The position numbers and the translations under genes were made by a program. Under the pieces are notes generated by a model, which was given only the letters and a program-made list of their open reading frames with translations, ran no database searches and was not told where the DNA came from. A stretch of 64,000 nucleotides of DNA. It comes from Lwoffella lincolnii. GTDB lineage: Bacteria > Pseudomonadota > Gammaproteobacteria > Pseudomonadales > Moraxellaceae. The DNA is taken from positions 434,001 to 498,000 of the forward strand of contig NZ_MUYT01000004.1 of assembly GCF_002014765.1 (NCBI RefSeq), given 5' to 3'. This document shows, piece by piece, positions 29,616 to 39,826 of this stretch (position 1 is the first letter of the stretch; each line of letters begins with the position of its first letter).

Positions 29616-31013
29616 ATGCGTAAACTTATGTTAACTCGCCCAATGTTGGGTTTATCCATTGCCATGTCTTGGGCATTCACAACTGTGGCAATGCCTGCAC
29701 AAGCCAACACAACACAAGCCAACACAACAACAGTCAGTGCGTCATCTAGTGAAGCCACCATTCACAGTGATGGCATTCTTGCGATGGTGAATGATTCGGT
29801 CATTTTAAAAAGTGATTTTGAACGAGCTTTACAAGCTGAACGCCTTGCCTTACAAGCCAATGGTGAGCAGTTGATTTCAGACAGTCAGTTACAAACTCAA
29901 ACCCTTGATGGCTTAATCATCAAACAATTGCAACTGGATTATGCCAAACGCTTAGGACTCACCTTAAATGCCGATGCTGTCAATGCAGAACTCAATGACA
30001 TTGCCAAAAGCCAAAACTTTCACTCTTTGACACAGCTACAACAACACATGGACAGCCAGATGGCTGGGTCATATGCCCAATTACATCAACAGATTGCCGA
30101 AAAACAAATCATCCAAGCCCTACAACAAAGACAATTATATGGTGAGCTGTCCATCAATGAACAAGACATTCAGGCATTTTTGCAATCGCCAGAAAGCAAT
30201 CTTCTCACCCCTAAAGAATACGAAACCTTACACTTTCGTGTGCCATATCTGTCTGACATCAATAATCTAAGTGCCAATGAGCAACAGCACGCCATGAACG
30301 TGGCAGATACTTTGGTTAAAGCATTACAAAACAATGATGTGCGTACGCAACCACAGATAAATCAATTGCTGTCTTCATTAGCCACCCAATACCCACACCC
30401 CATTGAAGGGGGCAATATGGGATACCATTTGGCAGACAACCTACCTGCTGCCCTAGCCGATCGCATCACCAGTTTACAAATTGGTGAAGTTACCCCACCA
30501 CTGATTACCCAACATGGCTTAGACATCATCAAACTTATTGATGTGCGTCAATCACAAAACGAACAAACCAACATCATTCCCCAATGGCATACTCAGCACA
30601 TTTTAATTAAAAATCAAGACCAGCAAACAGAACCTTTTGCCAAGCAAAAGATAGACGAGATTCATAACGCCTTACGCCATGGTGAAGATTTTGCTCAGCT
30701 TGCGACCATGTACTCACAAGACGCAGGGTCAGCTGGCAAAGGCGGTGATTTGGATTGGGTCAGCGAAGGTGAGATGGTGCCTGAGTTTGAAGCCATGATG
30801 AAACGCACCCCCATCGGTAACTTCTCCACACCGTTTGCAACGCAATTTGGTTGGCACATTGTCAAGGTATCAGCAACCAGACAAAAAGACATCAGTAACG
30901 AGCGACAACGCCAGCAAGCCTTGATGATACTACAATCTCGCCAAGCCCCACAAATCATCGAAGAATGGCTTGAACAATTAAAAGCAAACTCATATATTCG
31001 AGTGTATCAATAA
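29616..31013 (+). CDS. surA: Periplasmic chaperone and peptidyl-prolyl isomerase SurA
   Basis: Escorts unfolded outer-membrane proteins to BamA. 465 aa: signal peptide ending PAQA near residue 30, SurA N-terminal chaperone domain (ILAMVNDSVILKSDFERAL), a degenerate first parvulin region and a clear second parvulin domain (QHILIKNQ, FAQLATMYSQDAGSAGKGGDLDWV, GWHIVKV). AAAGAGA precedes the ATG. It lies 174 bases downstream of lptD, the usual order. The mature N-terminus begins with a duplicated Gln-Ala-Asn-Thr-Thr unit. Confidence 0.94.
   Translation: MRKLMLTRPMLGLSIAMSWAFTTVAMPAQANTTQANTTTVSASSSEATIHSDGILAMVNDSVILKSDFERALQAERLALQANGEQLISDSQLQTQTLDGLIIKQLQLDYAKRLGLTLNADAVNAELNDIAKSQNFHSLTQLQQHMDSQMAGSYAQLHQQIAEKQIIQALQQRQLYGELSINEQDIQAFLQSPESNLLTPKEYETLHFRVPYLSDINNLSANEQQHAMNVADTLVKALQNNDVRTQPQINQLLSSLATQYPHPIEGGNMGYHLADNLPAALADRITSLQIGEVTPPLITQHGLDIIKLIDVRQSQNEQTNIIPQWHTQHILIKNQDQQTEPFAKQKIDEIHNALRHGEDFAQLATMYSQDAGSAGKGGDLDWVSEGEMVPEFEAMMKRTPIGNFSTPFATQFGWHIVKVSATRQKDISNERQRQQALMILQSRQAPQIIEEWLEQLKANSYIRVYQ
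29700..29729 (+). repeat. Exact 15-bp duplication at the surA signal cleavage region
   Basis: caagccaacacaaca occurs twice back to back (29700-29714, 29715-29729), duplicating the residues around the predicted signal peptidase site. Confidence 0.9.
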
Positions 31014-31145
31014 GTGTGTCAATCACTGTGAACAACAATACAGCATTTTGAACAACGGTGAAAAACATTTTGAACAACGATGAATAACACTCGACATGAA
31101 TAACACTCAACACAAACGCCATGATGATTGTTAGTAAAAATGTTT
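31014..31145. repeat. Repetitive spacer between surA and the NlpD-like gene
   Basis: cattttgaacaacggtgaa and a close variant, and two copies of atgaataacactc, fill this convergent spacer. No terminator hairpin is obvious. Confidence 0.55.
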
Positions 31146-31937
31146 TTAGTTAGTCAAGATGCTTCTTGGGTCAATGGGTTCACCGTGCAACCGCACCTGA
31201 AATTCCAATGCCACCACGTTATTGTTATTGTTTGCGTTATTGTTTGCCGCCATGCCATTGACCGCCATGTTGTTTCTGATGGCAGAATGGGTGGCAATAT
31301 GACCCATGGTGGCAATCGGTTGCCCACGTTTGACCAGCTCATCTTGACTGACCAAAAGGCGATTGTTATGAGCATAAGCCGTGACCACACCATTACCATG
31401 TTCTAGCATGATTAATTTGCCATAATCTTTTAAGCTTTCACCGACATAAAGAACTTTGCCATCTTGACTGGCCAGCACAGGGTCGTTTAGCTGACCTTCA
31501 AACCACATGCCAATGATGCCATTACTTTTATTGAACTCACCAATCACCCTATTATGACTGGGGAGCATAAACCCCTTAGCAACCTTAATGTTCTGATTGC
31601 TGGGTAAATAGCTGGTGTTGGTGCGAGCATTCCATAACGTCAACCACGTGCCTGCATAAATCGTATAATGACTGTCTAGCTGATTAAGTCGCCCAATTTC
31701 TCGGTAATTTAACCCATATCGCTGAGCAATGCGACTGACCGTATCACCTGATTTCACAAGGTAACGGTTAGGCACACCTTGCTCATTAATGATGATATTT
31801 TGTGTGCTGGTATTAACCTGATGTGGGTTTGGGCTGGCACATGCGGTTAGAGCCAACACACTCACCACCCATAATGCGTTTAATAACAGCCTTAAATAAC
31901 CACATGATAAACATGATATTTGTTTCAGTTTAGACAT
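31146..31937 (-). CDS. NlpD/EnvC-like lipoprotein: LysM plus degenerate M23 domain
   Basis: Probable outer-membrane lipoprotein activating amidases during cell separation. From ATG 31937 it has 263 aa: lipobox LTAC near residue 34, LysM domain (YLVKSGDTVSRIAQRYGLNYREIGRLNQL) and a C-terminal peptidase M23 fold (DYGKLIMLEHGNGVVTAYAHNNRLLV, VKRGQPIATMG). The last zinc motif, normally LHFE, reads LEFQ here, so the domain is probably catalytically inactive, as in E. coli NlpD. An Asn-run insertion separates it from the rest. ATG 32015 has a better ribosome binding site but adds 26 residues before the lipoprotein signal. Confidence 0.83.
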   Translation of the reverse strand: MSKLKQISCLSCGYLRLLLNALWVVSVLALTACASPNPHQVNTSTQNIIINEQGVPNRYLVKSGDTVSRIAQRYGLNYREIGRLNQLDSHYTIYAGTWLTLWNARTNTSYLPSNQNIKVAKGFMLPSHNRVIGEFNKSNGIIGMWFEGQLNDPVLASQDGKVLYVGESLKDYGKLIMLEHGNGVVTAYAHNNRLLVSQDELVKRGQPIATMGHIATHSAIRNNMAVNGMAANNNANNNNNVVALEFQVRLHGEPIDPRSILTN

Positions 31938-32395
31938 GAATTTTGCTGGCAAGCAATACTGCAACCAAACATGGCTTTTTAGTTTCGATTGAATAAAAAA
32001 TAATAAAAAATTCATGGTAATACTCTGATGGTCATGTGGTCATCACGATGGGAAGCGTTTTCATTGTAACAGATACATTTATTTTTAATAGCATGTATTT
32101 TTAATGGCATGTCTTTTAATGGTGTGCCATGAACCGATTAGGACGTGTTAGAATGTGTTGGCAATTCATCACATAAGCATGTCATCACACAGGCATTTTT
32201 TGCAAAAAATTGTTGCTAAATAGTTCCAATAATTAATATTTAGACACAATATCATAACAGGATTAAGGATTTGCTACATGACACCGTGATATTAGCAAGA
32301 TACTATTATCTTGGTCATTCATATGCCTTGGTCATTTCTATTTTTATATCATCAATAATGATGACCATCATCAATCATGCTTAATATGGATGTGC
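31938..32395. promoter_or_regulatory. Long spacer between the nlpD-like gene and the next gene
   Basis: About 460 bases of AT-rich sequence with several local duplications: three near-copies of atttttaatggcatgt (about 32080-32130), paired catcacataag/catcacacagg, and paired cttggtcatt. A perfect 16-bp palindrome, ATTTTTTGCAAAAAAT, is at 32195-32210. No open frame with a plausible start was found. It should hold divergent promoters. Confidence 0.4.
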
Positions 32396-33232
32396 ATGAC
32401 GAACGCATTAACAACATCAGTGTTAACAACATTCAGTGGACGTACGACAAACATGCTTAATTTGACTGCTAAAAAGCGAATGATGTTTTTTCCCAATTTG
32501 GTTAAGCCCAGTCTTTTTTTTAAAGCTCAACTGTCAATAACAAAACACACAATCATCAAACCCATCAGCCCCCCTGAGTTACCCTTAGGATTGTCTGAGC
32601 TGGCTTGGCAGTTTTTTTATCACCTTAAGTCCGTACTGATGTCAATTTGCCCCAACCCTGTGAAGTTATCTCGGTTGTTTTTTGGCATGATTGTTACCAT
32701 CAATTCGCTGATAAGTGTCACCTTAGCCCATGCTAACACAGAGTTCTTTTTCATTGCCCCAGCAAATCCCACATCAGCAAAAACAGCTCAAAGCCACCAT
32801 ATGCCCATAGGTTTGCATCACATCAGTCAGACTGTCAGCTATCGCATTCATATGTTGCCAAGCATACAAAAGCAACGCAGCAATCCCATGATGGTGGCAA
32901 GTCATGATAAAGAAAATGACGCATTGCCATCTGCCAATGAAATTTTGGAGATGGATAAAGTGGAATTGACCTCGCTACAGGTCATGCATGTGTTAAGTGA
33001 GATTTGTCCAAGCGTGTTGTCTGCTTCCCAACAAAAATCGTTTCAACGGGCGTTTAACACTCGACTGCAAGATTTGTTGCCCAATGTGGACGACCCACAA
33101 GCAATCATGCACTCTTTATCCACCCAGCGTAACTACCGACGTGAGCTAAATAGCCTTAAATCTTGGCTAAATGGCTTGTCTAAGACTGACAAATCCATTT
33201 TATGTCAAGAAATTGCAACCGCTCCTTTATGA
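32396..33232 (+). CDS. Probable exported protein of unknown function
   Basis: I do not recognise this 278-aa product. A good signal-peptide-like segment, KLSRLFFGMIVTINSLISVTLAHA, lies near residues 90-113, so the true start may be ATG 32639, giving a 197-aa preprotein. The upstream start here has GGA 5 bases before it, while 32639 has none. The mature part is low-complexity followed by a helical C-terminal domain of about 85 residues (EMDKVELTSLQVMHVLSEIC to LCQEIA) with two conserved-looking cysteines and no enzyme motif. The gene stands alone between nlpD-like and dacC. Confidence 0.6.
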   Translation: MTNALTTSVLTTFSGRTTNMLNLTAKKRMMFFPNLVKPSLFFKAQLSITKHTIIKPISPPELPLGLSELAWQFFYHLKSVLMSICPNPVKLSRLFFGMIVTINSLISVTLAHANTEFFFIAPANPTSAKTAQSHHMPIGLHHISQTVSYRIHMLPSIQKQRSNPMMVASHDKENDALPSANEILEMDKVELTSLQVMHVLSEICPSVLSASQQKSFQRAFNTRLQDLLPNVDDPQAIMHSLSTQRNYRRELNSLKSWLNGLSKTDKSILCQEIATAPL

Positions 33233-33479
33233 CCGCTGTAACTGTTTCTTTTAAATAGACACCACTTTATCAATCGCATATGACAAATAATAGGTAACAT
33301 GGCAATGATAATTGATGGTGATGATAATTGATGTTTTATCTGTTGATATTATTTGTTAAGATACGCCACTTTATCACAGATTTTATGGCTTAAAAGCTGT
33401 CATCATCAGCTTTATTGAAAGCTTATTTACTTTATTTACCTTTATAAATTATTGCCTTTAAATTATTGTTGTCATTGTC

Positions 33480-34628
33480 ATGATTTTATCTTCACAAAAA
33501 ACCGCTTTTACCCTTGCACTTCTTACCAGCAGTTTTAGTGCATACGCTTTAACACCACCAGAGATGGACAACAGTGCTTATGTACTGATGGACTACACCA
33601 CAGGCGAAATTTTGGCTCAAAAAAATGCCAATGAGCCCCTGCCTCCTGCGTCATTAACCAAAATGATGACCAGTTACATCATCGAAAAAAAATTATTAAA
33701 TGGTGAGCTGACAGAAAATGAACCTGTACTCATGAGCGAAAATGCGTGGTGTCGTGGTAGCAGTCAGCAGTCATGTATGTATGTGCCTGTCAATAAAACT
33801 GCCCCTGTCATCGACATGCTCAAGGGCATCATCATTCAATCAGGCAATGATGCTTCCATCGCCATGGCTGAGTATGTCTCTGGCAGTGAATCCTCTTTTG
33901 CTCAACTGATGAATGAAGAAGCTCAAGCCTTGGGTATGACTGATTCGCATTTTGTCAACGCCACTGGCATGCCTGCAGATGGTCATGTGGCTTCGGCGAT
34001 GGATTTGGCAAAACTTGCCAAGGCAATCATTTCACATAGCGACAAATATTATGACATCTATTCTGAAAAAGAATTCACCTATAATGGCATTACCCAAGGC
34101 AACCGCAATGCGTTACTGCTCACTGACCCAACAGTCGATGGGCTAAAAACTGGACATACCAATGCAGCAGGTTATTGCTTGGTTGCATCAAGCAATCGCA
34201 ATGGCATGCGTCTAATCTCTGTCATCATGGGTGCTAAAAGCATGCAAGCCCGAGCAGACCAATCTCGTGAGTTATTAAATTGGGGCTTTGGGCATTTCAC
34301 CCATGCAGTGCTTGCCCCCAAAGGACAATTGATACAAAAAGTGCCTGTGTGGTTTGGCACAACGGAGCAAGTTGAGTTGGTCACTGCCAGTGATTTGCGT
34401 GTGCTGACAACCAAAAATGCTCAAGGCAAACTCACCACCGCTGTTGATATCCAGCCTGACCTACAAGCTCCCATCAAAAAAGGTCAAACGTTGGGCAAAG
34501 TCCATGCCGTACAAAATGGCAAAACCGTGGCATCTGCTGATGTGGTTGCCACGCAAGACATTGAACAAGCAGGCTTTATTCATCGATTATGGCAACGCAT
34601 CAGCCGTTGGGTAAAGCAGTTGTTTTAA
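33480..34628 (+). CDS. dacC: D-alanyl-D-alanine carboxypeptidase (PBP5/6 family)
   Basis: Removes the terminal D-Ala from peptidoglycan pentapeptides. 382 aa with a signal peptide (to about SAYA, residue 23), the SxxK motif S58-L-T-K61, SGN at 121-123, KTG at 223-225, the PBP5 C-terminal beta domain, and a final amphipathic helix (FIHRLWQRISRWVKQLF) that anchors it to the inner membrane. The symbol is by family; dacA would be equally acceptable. Confidence 0.92.
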   Translation: MILSSQKTAFTLALLTSSFSAYALTPPEMDNSAYVLMDYTTGEILAQKNANEPLPPASLTKMMTSYIIEKKLLNGELTENEPVLMSENAWCRGSSQQSCMYVPVNKTAPVIDMLKGIIIQSGNDASIAMAEYVSGSESSFAQLMNEEAQALGMTDSHFVNATGMPADGHVASAMDLAKLAKAIISHSDKYYDIYSEKEFTYNGITQGNRNALLLTDPTVDGLKTGHTNAAGYCLVASSNRNGMRLISVIMGAKSMQARADQSRELLNWGFGHFTHAVLAPKGQLIQKVPVWFGTTEQVELVTASDLRVLTTKNAQGKLTTAVDIQPDLQAPIKKGQTLGKVHAVQNGKTVASADVVATQDIEQAGFIHRLWQRISRWVKQLF

Positions 34629-34688
34629 TTCATGTTGTTTTAACTCATGTTGTTTTAATTCATTAAGCGTTATCGTTATCTTAATCAA

Positions 34689-34721
34689 ACGCTAGGTGTG
34701 TCCCTAGCGTCAGCATTTTTT
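34689..34721 (+). terminator. Terminator of dacC
   Basis: ACGCTAGG, TGTGTC, CCTAGCGT is a perfect 8-bp stem followed by cagcatttttt. It lies between convergent dacC and der. Before it, near-copies of tcatgttgttttaat, 15 bases long, are repeated (34629-34665). Confidence 0.75.
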
Positions 34722-34726
34722 CAGCG

Positions 34727-36145
34727 TCAGCGTTTTTTGTCATTGCGTTTAAATTTTTGAATGCGTTTTTTTTGTCTAAGCCGTTGTGCTTTGGTTTTGG
34801 TCGATTTATTTTGTCGCCCTTCAAAAGGATTTTCATTTTGCTTCAGCTCGATGTTAAGCGGTGTGCCTTCCAGTTTAAACACTTGCCTAAACTGATTTTC
34901 TAAATAACGGCGATAGCTTTTTGGCAATGATTTGGTTTGATTGCCATGAATGACGATGACAGGCGGATTGTGTCCCCCAAGATGGGCATAACGTAGTTTG
35001 ATGCGTCGCCCTGATATCATGGGTGGTGGGTGAGCGGTAACGGCGTCTTGTAATATCTGTGTCAAGCGATTGGTAGAGACTTTAAACAGTGATGACTGGT
35101 AGGCTTTATGAATGGAAGGATACAAATTGCCCACACCTGTGCCATGCAATGCTGAGATAAGATGTGTTTTAACATATGGAATAAAGTTAAAACGTCTGTC
35201 CATCTCGGTTTTGACGTAGGATTTTTGTTCGTCTGTCAGCCCATCCCATTTGTTGATGGCGATGACCATTGCTCGCCCTGCATCTAAGGCATAGCCAAGC
35301 ATATGCAAATCCTGATCAACAATGCCTTCTTGGGCATCTATCACCAACACCACCACATTGGCATCTTTGATGGCTTGTAAGGTCTTAACAACCGAAAATT
35401 TCTCAACCGTCTCATCAATTCGCCCACGGCGACGCACACCAGCGGTATCAATCAGCACATAATGCTTACCTTCTCGCTCAAAGGGAATATAAATGCTGTC
35501 TCGGGTCGTGCCAGGCATGTCAAACACCACCACCCGCTCTTCACCCAACATGCGATTAACCAAGGTAGATTTGCCCACGTTAGGGCGACCGATGATGGCA
35601 AGCTTAAGCCCATCTGTTACGTCTTCTTCTGCGTCAGTGTCCAAAGTCATGCCAGCGGTCAAATCATCTAATAGGGTCAGCAAACCTTTACCATGAGTGG
35701 CGGTTACAGGATATGGCTTGCCTAAGCCTAAAGCAAAAAATTCACCAATGGCGGCCTCATGGATACCATCAATTTTATTGGCAACCAAATAAACAGGCTT
35801 GCCCAAGCTGTGCAAAAATTTGGCAATCTCACTGTCTGAACCAATGACACCAGCACGAGCGTCCACCACAAACAGCAAAATATCCGCTTCATGAATGGCG
35901 GTATAAGATTGCTCCGACATATAATCATCAATGTTGCCAGAGCCATCATCTGCTTCGCCTATGCCACCTGTGTCGACCACAATAAAAGATTTACCATCAT
36001 AATGCACATCACCATATTGGCGGTCTCGAGTCAAGCCAGAAAAGTCAGCAACCAACGCTTGGCGAGACTTGGTAAGTTGGTTGAATATGGTTGATTTGCC
36101 CACATTGGGACGACCAATTAAAGCAACGACAGGTTTGATGCTCAT
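34727..36145 (-). CDS. der: Ribosome assembly GTPase Der (EngA)
   Basis: Essential GTPase for 50S ribosome maturation. 472 aa from ATG 36145, with two tandem G domains, each opening with GRPNVGKST (residues 9-17 and about 195-203), DTGGIGE and DTAGVRRRG switch II motifs, NKID and NKWD specificity motifs, then a KH-like domain and a basic tail ([22 protein letters not shown] region). It is last in the ndk-to-der cluster. Confidence 0.97.
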   Translation of the reverse strand: MSIKPVVALIGRPNVGKSTIFNQLTKSRQALVADFSGLTRDRQYGDVHYDGKSFIVVDTGGIGEADDGSGNIDDYMSEQSYTAIHEADILLFVVDARAGVIGSDSEIAKFLHSLGKPVYLVANKIDGIHEAAIGEFFALGLGKPYPVTATHGKGLLTLLDDLTAGMTLDTDAEEDVTDGLKLAIIGRPNVGKSTLVNRMLGEERVVVFDMPGTTRDSIYIPFEREGKHYVLIDTAGVRRRGRIDETVEKFSVVKTLQAIKDANVVVLVIDAQEGIVDQDLHMLGYALDAGRAMVIAINKWDGLTDEQKSYVKTEMDRRFNFIPYVKTHLISALHGTGVGNLYPSIHKAYQSSLFKVSTNRLTQILQDAVTAHPPPMISGRRIKLRYAHLGGHNPPVIVIHGNQTKSLPKSYRRYLENQFRQVFKLEGTPLNIELKQNENPFEGRQNKSTKTKAQRLRQKKRIQKFKRNDKKR

Positions 36146-36202
36146 GGTTATAAATGACCTAATTAGGATAAAACACAAAAAATGGTGATATGGTTGAGAT
36201 GA

Positions 36203-37453
36203 TTACCATTGCCAAAGCTGCACATCACCTTGTATGCTCTGAGTGACCAAACGATTGTCCATGACATTCAGATGGGTCAAACTGCCCTGACCACGAATAC
36301 GGCTGACAATATCGCCAGTTTGAGCGTCTAACATATGCACATAACCTTCAAAATCACCCACCGCAATCAACGATTGCCCCAAGTGATTGATGACAACAGG
36401 ATTGGTTAACTGGCGATACATTAAAGATTCATTTTGCCACAATGGTTCACCTGTCTTGCGATGAAATGCCAAGACTTTTCCTGTTAAATCAGTGGCAATG
36501 ACAGTAGTATCGGTGATTGCCAACCGCTTAAGGCTGGCTGTGTCTTGTTGCCATAAGATGCGTTGCTGGGTCAAATCAAAACCCACCAATTGCCCACCAT
36601 GGCTCACCACAAACAATTGATTATTATCCACAACTGGCGTGGCATCGATGTCAGTCATGCGTTCAATGGCACTCGCCCCTAAGGCAATGCCAACACGATA
36701 AGACCACTGTGGCAAACCTGCATCAACCGTTAAGCCATACATGCGTCCATCAGCACCAGCAAATAATGCCAAGTTGTCAGTCAGTAAGATGGGGGACGCT
36801 GCTCCACGCACACTCATGGCTGGTGTGCTGGTATTAAATCGCCAAACCTGCTCACCTGTGTGTAAGTTTAGCCCATATAGGTTGCCATCGTTTGCCATCA
36901 ACAGCACACGAGCATTGGCAATCAATGCGGGTGCAAGCACCGTACCGCTTAATTGACGTTGCCACTTCACTGCCCCATTTTGAGCATTTAAGGCGGTAAC
37001 ACTGCCATCTTTATGGGTAACAACCAAGGTTTGACCAGTGGCATCAGCCGTTATGCCAGATGTGATTGGTGTTTTTAGCTTGATTGACCACGCATGGGCA
37101 TCACTTGCCAACGGATACGATTTTACCTGACCATCACGAGATGCCACAAAGACATGATTGGCTTGGATAACAGGTTGCAAATTCAAGGGGTCTTTAGCAT
37201 TGCCACCACCCAGTTTAAAATTAGCAATGGGCTGTAGCACGGTGGGATTTTGTGCCAAGCTCACAAGTTTGCTTGGTTCATGCTCCACCGGGTTGATGCC
37301 TTTATTACAGGCAGTCAAAGCAAGCGAAACCGCCAACACACCCAGCAAAAAAAACGGTTTTTTTACCAAATACCTGTTTGCATGATGTGCTTGGTGATGT
37401 GTTGGGTTACTTAAATGGCTTAAAAAAAATTTGTGGTTAGACATTTTAGACAT
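36203..37453 (-). CDS. bamB: BAM complex lipoprotein BamB
   Basis: Outer-membrane lipoprotein that helps BamA fold outer-membrane proteins. 416 aa with lipobox ALTAC near residue 49 after a long N-region, then repeated PQQ-type beta-propeller blades (KWQRQLSGTVLAPAL, VWRFNTSTPAMSVRGAASPIL, ILWQQDTASLKRLA). The start ATG 37453 is followed by a second ATG at 37444. It lies between yfgM and der, its normal place. Confidence 0.93.
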   Translation of the reverse strand: MSKMSNHKFFLSHLSNPTHHQAHHANRYLVKKPFFLLGVLAVSLALTACNKGINPVEHEPSKLVSLAQNPTVLQPIANFKLGGGNAKDPLNLQPVIQANHVFVASRDGQVKSYPLASDAHAWSIKLKTPITSGITADATGQTLVVTHKDGSVTALNAQNGAVKWQRQLSGTVLAPALIANARVLLMANDGNLYGLNLHTGEQVWRFNTSTPAMSVRGAASPILLTDNLALFAGADGRMYGLTVDAGLPQWSYRVGIALGASAIERMTDIDATPVVDNNQLFVVSHGGQLVGFDLTQQRILWQQDTASLKRLAITDTTVIATDLTGKVLAFHRKTGEPLWQNESLMYRQLTNPVVINHLGQSLIAVGDFEGYVHMLDAQTGDIVSRIRGQGSLTHLNVMDNRLVTQSIQGDVQLWQW

Positions 37454-37626
37454 TATCGTTCACTCATTTGGTTTGGCAATGTAACTTCAATTTGGCTTAA
37501 ATTGATAACTTAAAGTCAGTTCAGTGGGTTAACTTTGGTGGTTTAATTTTGGTGGTTTAACTTTGCTCATTTGACTTGGCTGGTCATTTGGCTGGTCTGT
37601 TTGTGTTGTTCAACCCAAGCCGTTGC
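37454..37626 (-). repeat. Repetitive spacer between yfgM and bamB
   Basis: Near-copies of tttggtggtttaat, 14 bases apart (about 37534-37565), and a doubled catttggctggt near 37585 fill part of this spacer. No terminator is visible. Confidence 0.55.
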
Positions 37627-38505
37627 TTATTGTGGTTGTGTGGCATTCTCCAAGTCACTGCCACCTTGTTCATTGTCTGCGTCAATAGTATCTGAATCAA
37701 CAGCGTTTGCGTCAACAGTGTCTGCATCAACATGGTGCATGGCAACATCTGTGGCAGGTGCTTGTAAAGGCGCGGTCAAATCCTGCATCTGAACCATTTG
37801 TGGGACGACAATCGGCTCAAATTGCATGCCCAAACTCTCCATTTTTAATGACAAAATGGCACGGTTTTCTTCACGTTTACGCAACAGCTCCCACGCATTT
37901 TCATAAGCACGTTTGGCATCATCAAGCTTATTTTGTTTGACATAAATATCACCAAGCAACTCTTGACGGCTGGCTTCAAAGGCAGTTGGCATCTCAACAC
38001 TCACCACTTTTTTGCCAGCATCAAGTTGATTGTCCGCCAAATACACCTGCCCCAGTCGCAACTCGGTGATGGCTTTTAGCCCTGCATCAATATCTTTGAC
38101 ACTTAACGCCTGACTTAAGCTGTCAATCGCCTTTGAATAATGACCATCATCGGTCTGCTCTTTGGCTTGTGCCATCAAAGCTTGCCAAGCATAGATGCTG
38201 TCAGAATGCCCAGCCACCAACTGCTCAATTTGCAAACCAAGCTGTTCTTGTTGCTTTAGCAACTCGTTGCGGTCAGCCTCGGCAAGGTCAGGGTTTTGTA
38301 AGCCAAGGGCAATCTGTTCTTGGCTTTGCTGGATTTGCGTGTACATGTCTGACGCTGTCAAATCGGCGTGCGAATGGTTTTTTTGCCAATATTGCCAAAT
38401 GGCAAAAGCCAACAATGCCACGACAATCGCCATGGCAATGTTGCCACCATACCGCTTAAGTTTGTCCAGACTGCCATCACCATTGACCGAAATGTTGTTA
38501 CTCAT
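37627..38505 (-). CDS. yfgM: YfgM/ancillary SecYEG TPR protein
   Basis: Inner-membrane protein linking the Sec translocon to periplasmic chaperones. 292 aa: short cytosolic N-terminus, a membrane helix (about residues 21-41), a periplasmic tetratricopeptide-like region (YAWQALMAQAKEQTDDGHYSKAIDSLSQAL; ELRLGQVYLADNQLDAG; ELLGDIYVKQNKLDDAKRAYENA) and a long acidic, repetitive C-terminal tail (about residues 250-292, Asp/Val/Ala). Position between hisS and bamB supports the name. Confidence 0.88.
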   Translation of the reverse strand: MSNNISVNGDGSLDKLKRYGGNIAMAIVVALLAFAIWQYWQKNHSHADLTASDMYTQIQQSQEQIALGLQNPDLAEADRNELLKQQEQLGLQIEQLVAGHSDSIYAWQALMAQAKEQTDDGHYSKAIDSLSQALSVKDIDAGLKAITELRLGQVYLADNQLDAGKKVVSVEMPTAFEASRQELLGDIYVKQNKLDDAKRAYENAWELLRKREENRAILSLKMESLGMQFEPIVVPQMVQMQDLTAPLQAPATDVAMHHVDADTVDANAVDSDTIDADNEQGGSDLENATQPQ

Positions 38506-38545
38506 AGGAGATTTTTACTCAACTGTTGTTTGTTTACTTGGCTGT

Positions 38546-39808
38546 TTATTTTAATAAATTCGCCACGCACCATGCTTGGGATTGTGTGGTCTGTTCAGCA
38601 TTTTGCATGTCTTTGATGCTGATTTGCTCATGTTTCACTTCATCTTCACCGATAATCACGGTAAATCTTGCACCAGATTTATCCGCCTTTTTCATTTGTG
38701 CTTTTAAACTGATTGCTGACCCCATTTTTACCCTTAGGTCAACACGCTGGGTGCGAAGTTTGTGGGCAAATTTTACCGCTTGAGTATAGACATCAGGGTG
38801 AGCCACCACAAACACATCACAAGCAGACACAGGATTAAATGGATTAACCGCTTCAATCAGCAATAGCAATCGTTCAAGCCCAATGGCAAAACCCACGGCA
38901 GGTTCTGATTTATCAGACCCTTTGAGCTGACCGATCAGGCCATCATAACGCCCACCGCCACACACCGTGGCTTGGCTGCCTAATTTATCGGTTGTCCATT
39001 CAAACACGGTTTTATTGTAATAATCCAAACCACGCACCAACTTAGGATTAATCACAAACTCAATGCCAACAGCGGTTAGGTATTCTTTGACTTTGGCAAA
39101 ATGGGCTTGGCTGTCCTCACCCAAAAAATCCGCTAACTTTGGGGCATTTTCTAGAAGTTTTTGGGTATTGGCATCTTTGCTGTCTAATATGCGTAAGGGG
39201 TTGGTGGTCAAACGCCGTTGGCTATCACTGTCCAGCTCGTCTTGTTTGTCTTTTAAATACTCAATCAATGCGGTGCGATAAGCAAGGCGTTCGGTAAGCT
39301 CTCCTAAGCTATTTAGCTCAAGCGTTACTGCTTTTTCAATGCCCAATGCCTGCCACATCATGGCGGTCATGATAATCAATTCAGCATCAGCATCAGGCAT
39401 CTTACTGCCAAAACTTTCCACCCCCAGCTGATGAAACTGACGGTATCGTCCTTTTTGTGGGCGTTCATAGCGAAACATCGGTCCTGTGTACCAAAGTTTT
39501 GGTGTGTCGCCACGCAATAGATGATGCTCCAACACCGCTCGCACTGCCCCTGCCGTGCCTTCTGGGCGTAAGGTCAGTGGCGTGGGTGGATCAGATTTAT
39601 CGGTGAAACTATACATTTCTTTTTCAACAATGTCGGTGGCGTCACCAATGGCACGAGAAAACAGCTGGGTCTCTTCCACGATGGGCAGGCGAATCTGCTC
39701 AAAACCAAACCGTGCCAAAATGTCTGCCAAAATGGCTTCTAATCGTTGCCATTTTTGACTGTCAGCAGGCAAAATGTCATTAAACCCTTTGATTGATGTC
39801 AGCATCAT
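38546..39808 (-). CDS. hisS: Histidyl-tRNA synthetase
   Basis: Charges tRNA-His. 420 aa from ATG 39808 (GTG 39811 in frame just before). Class II motifs are visible: motif 2 [21 protein letters not shown], the histidine motifs [15 protein letters not shown] and CGGGRYDGL, and motif 3 [14 protein letters not shown], followed by the anticodon-binding domain. Confidence 0.97.
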   Translation of the reverse strand: MMLTSIKGFNDILPADSQKWQRLEAILADILARFGFEQIRLPIVEETQLFSRAIGDATDIVEKEMYSFTDKSDPPTPLTLRPEGTAGAVRAVLEHHLLRGDTPKLWYTGPMFRYERPQKGRYRQFHQLGVESFGSKMPDADAELIIMTAMMWQALGIEKAVTLELNSLGELTERLAYRTALIEYLKDKQDELDSDSQRRLTTNPLRILDSKDANTQKLLENAPKLADFLGEDSQAHFAKVKEYLTAVGIEFVINPKLVRGLDYYNKTVFEWTTDKLGSQATVCGGGRYDGLIGQLKGSDKSEPAVGFAIGLERLLLLIEAVNPFNPVSACDVFVVAHPDVYTQAVKFAHKLRTQRVDLRVKMGSAISLKAQMKKADKSGARFTVIIGEDEVKHEQISIKDMQNAEQTTQSQAWCVANLLK

Positions 39809-39826
39809 CACACCATTGCCCCCAAA

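Noticed and set aside
31128..31406. Open frame on the plus strand opposite the nlpD-like gene
   Set aside because: It is antisense to a well-supported LysM/M23 gene and has no family features.
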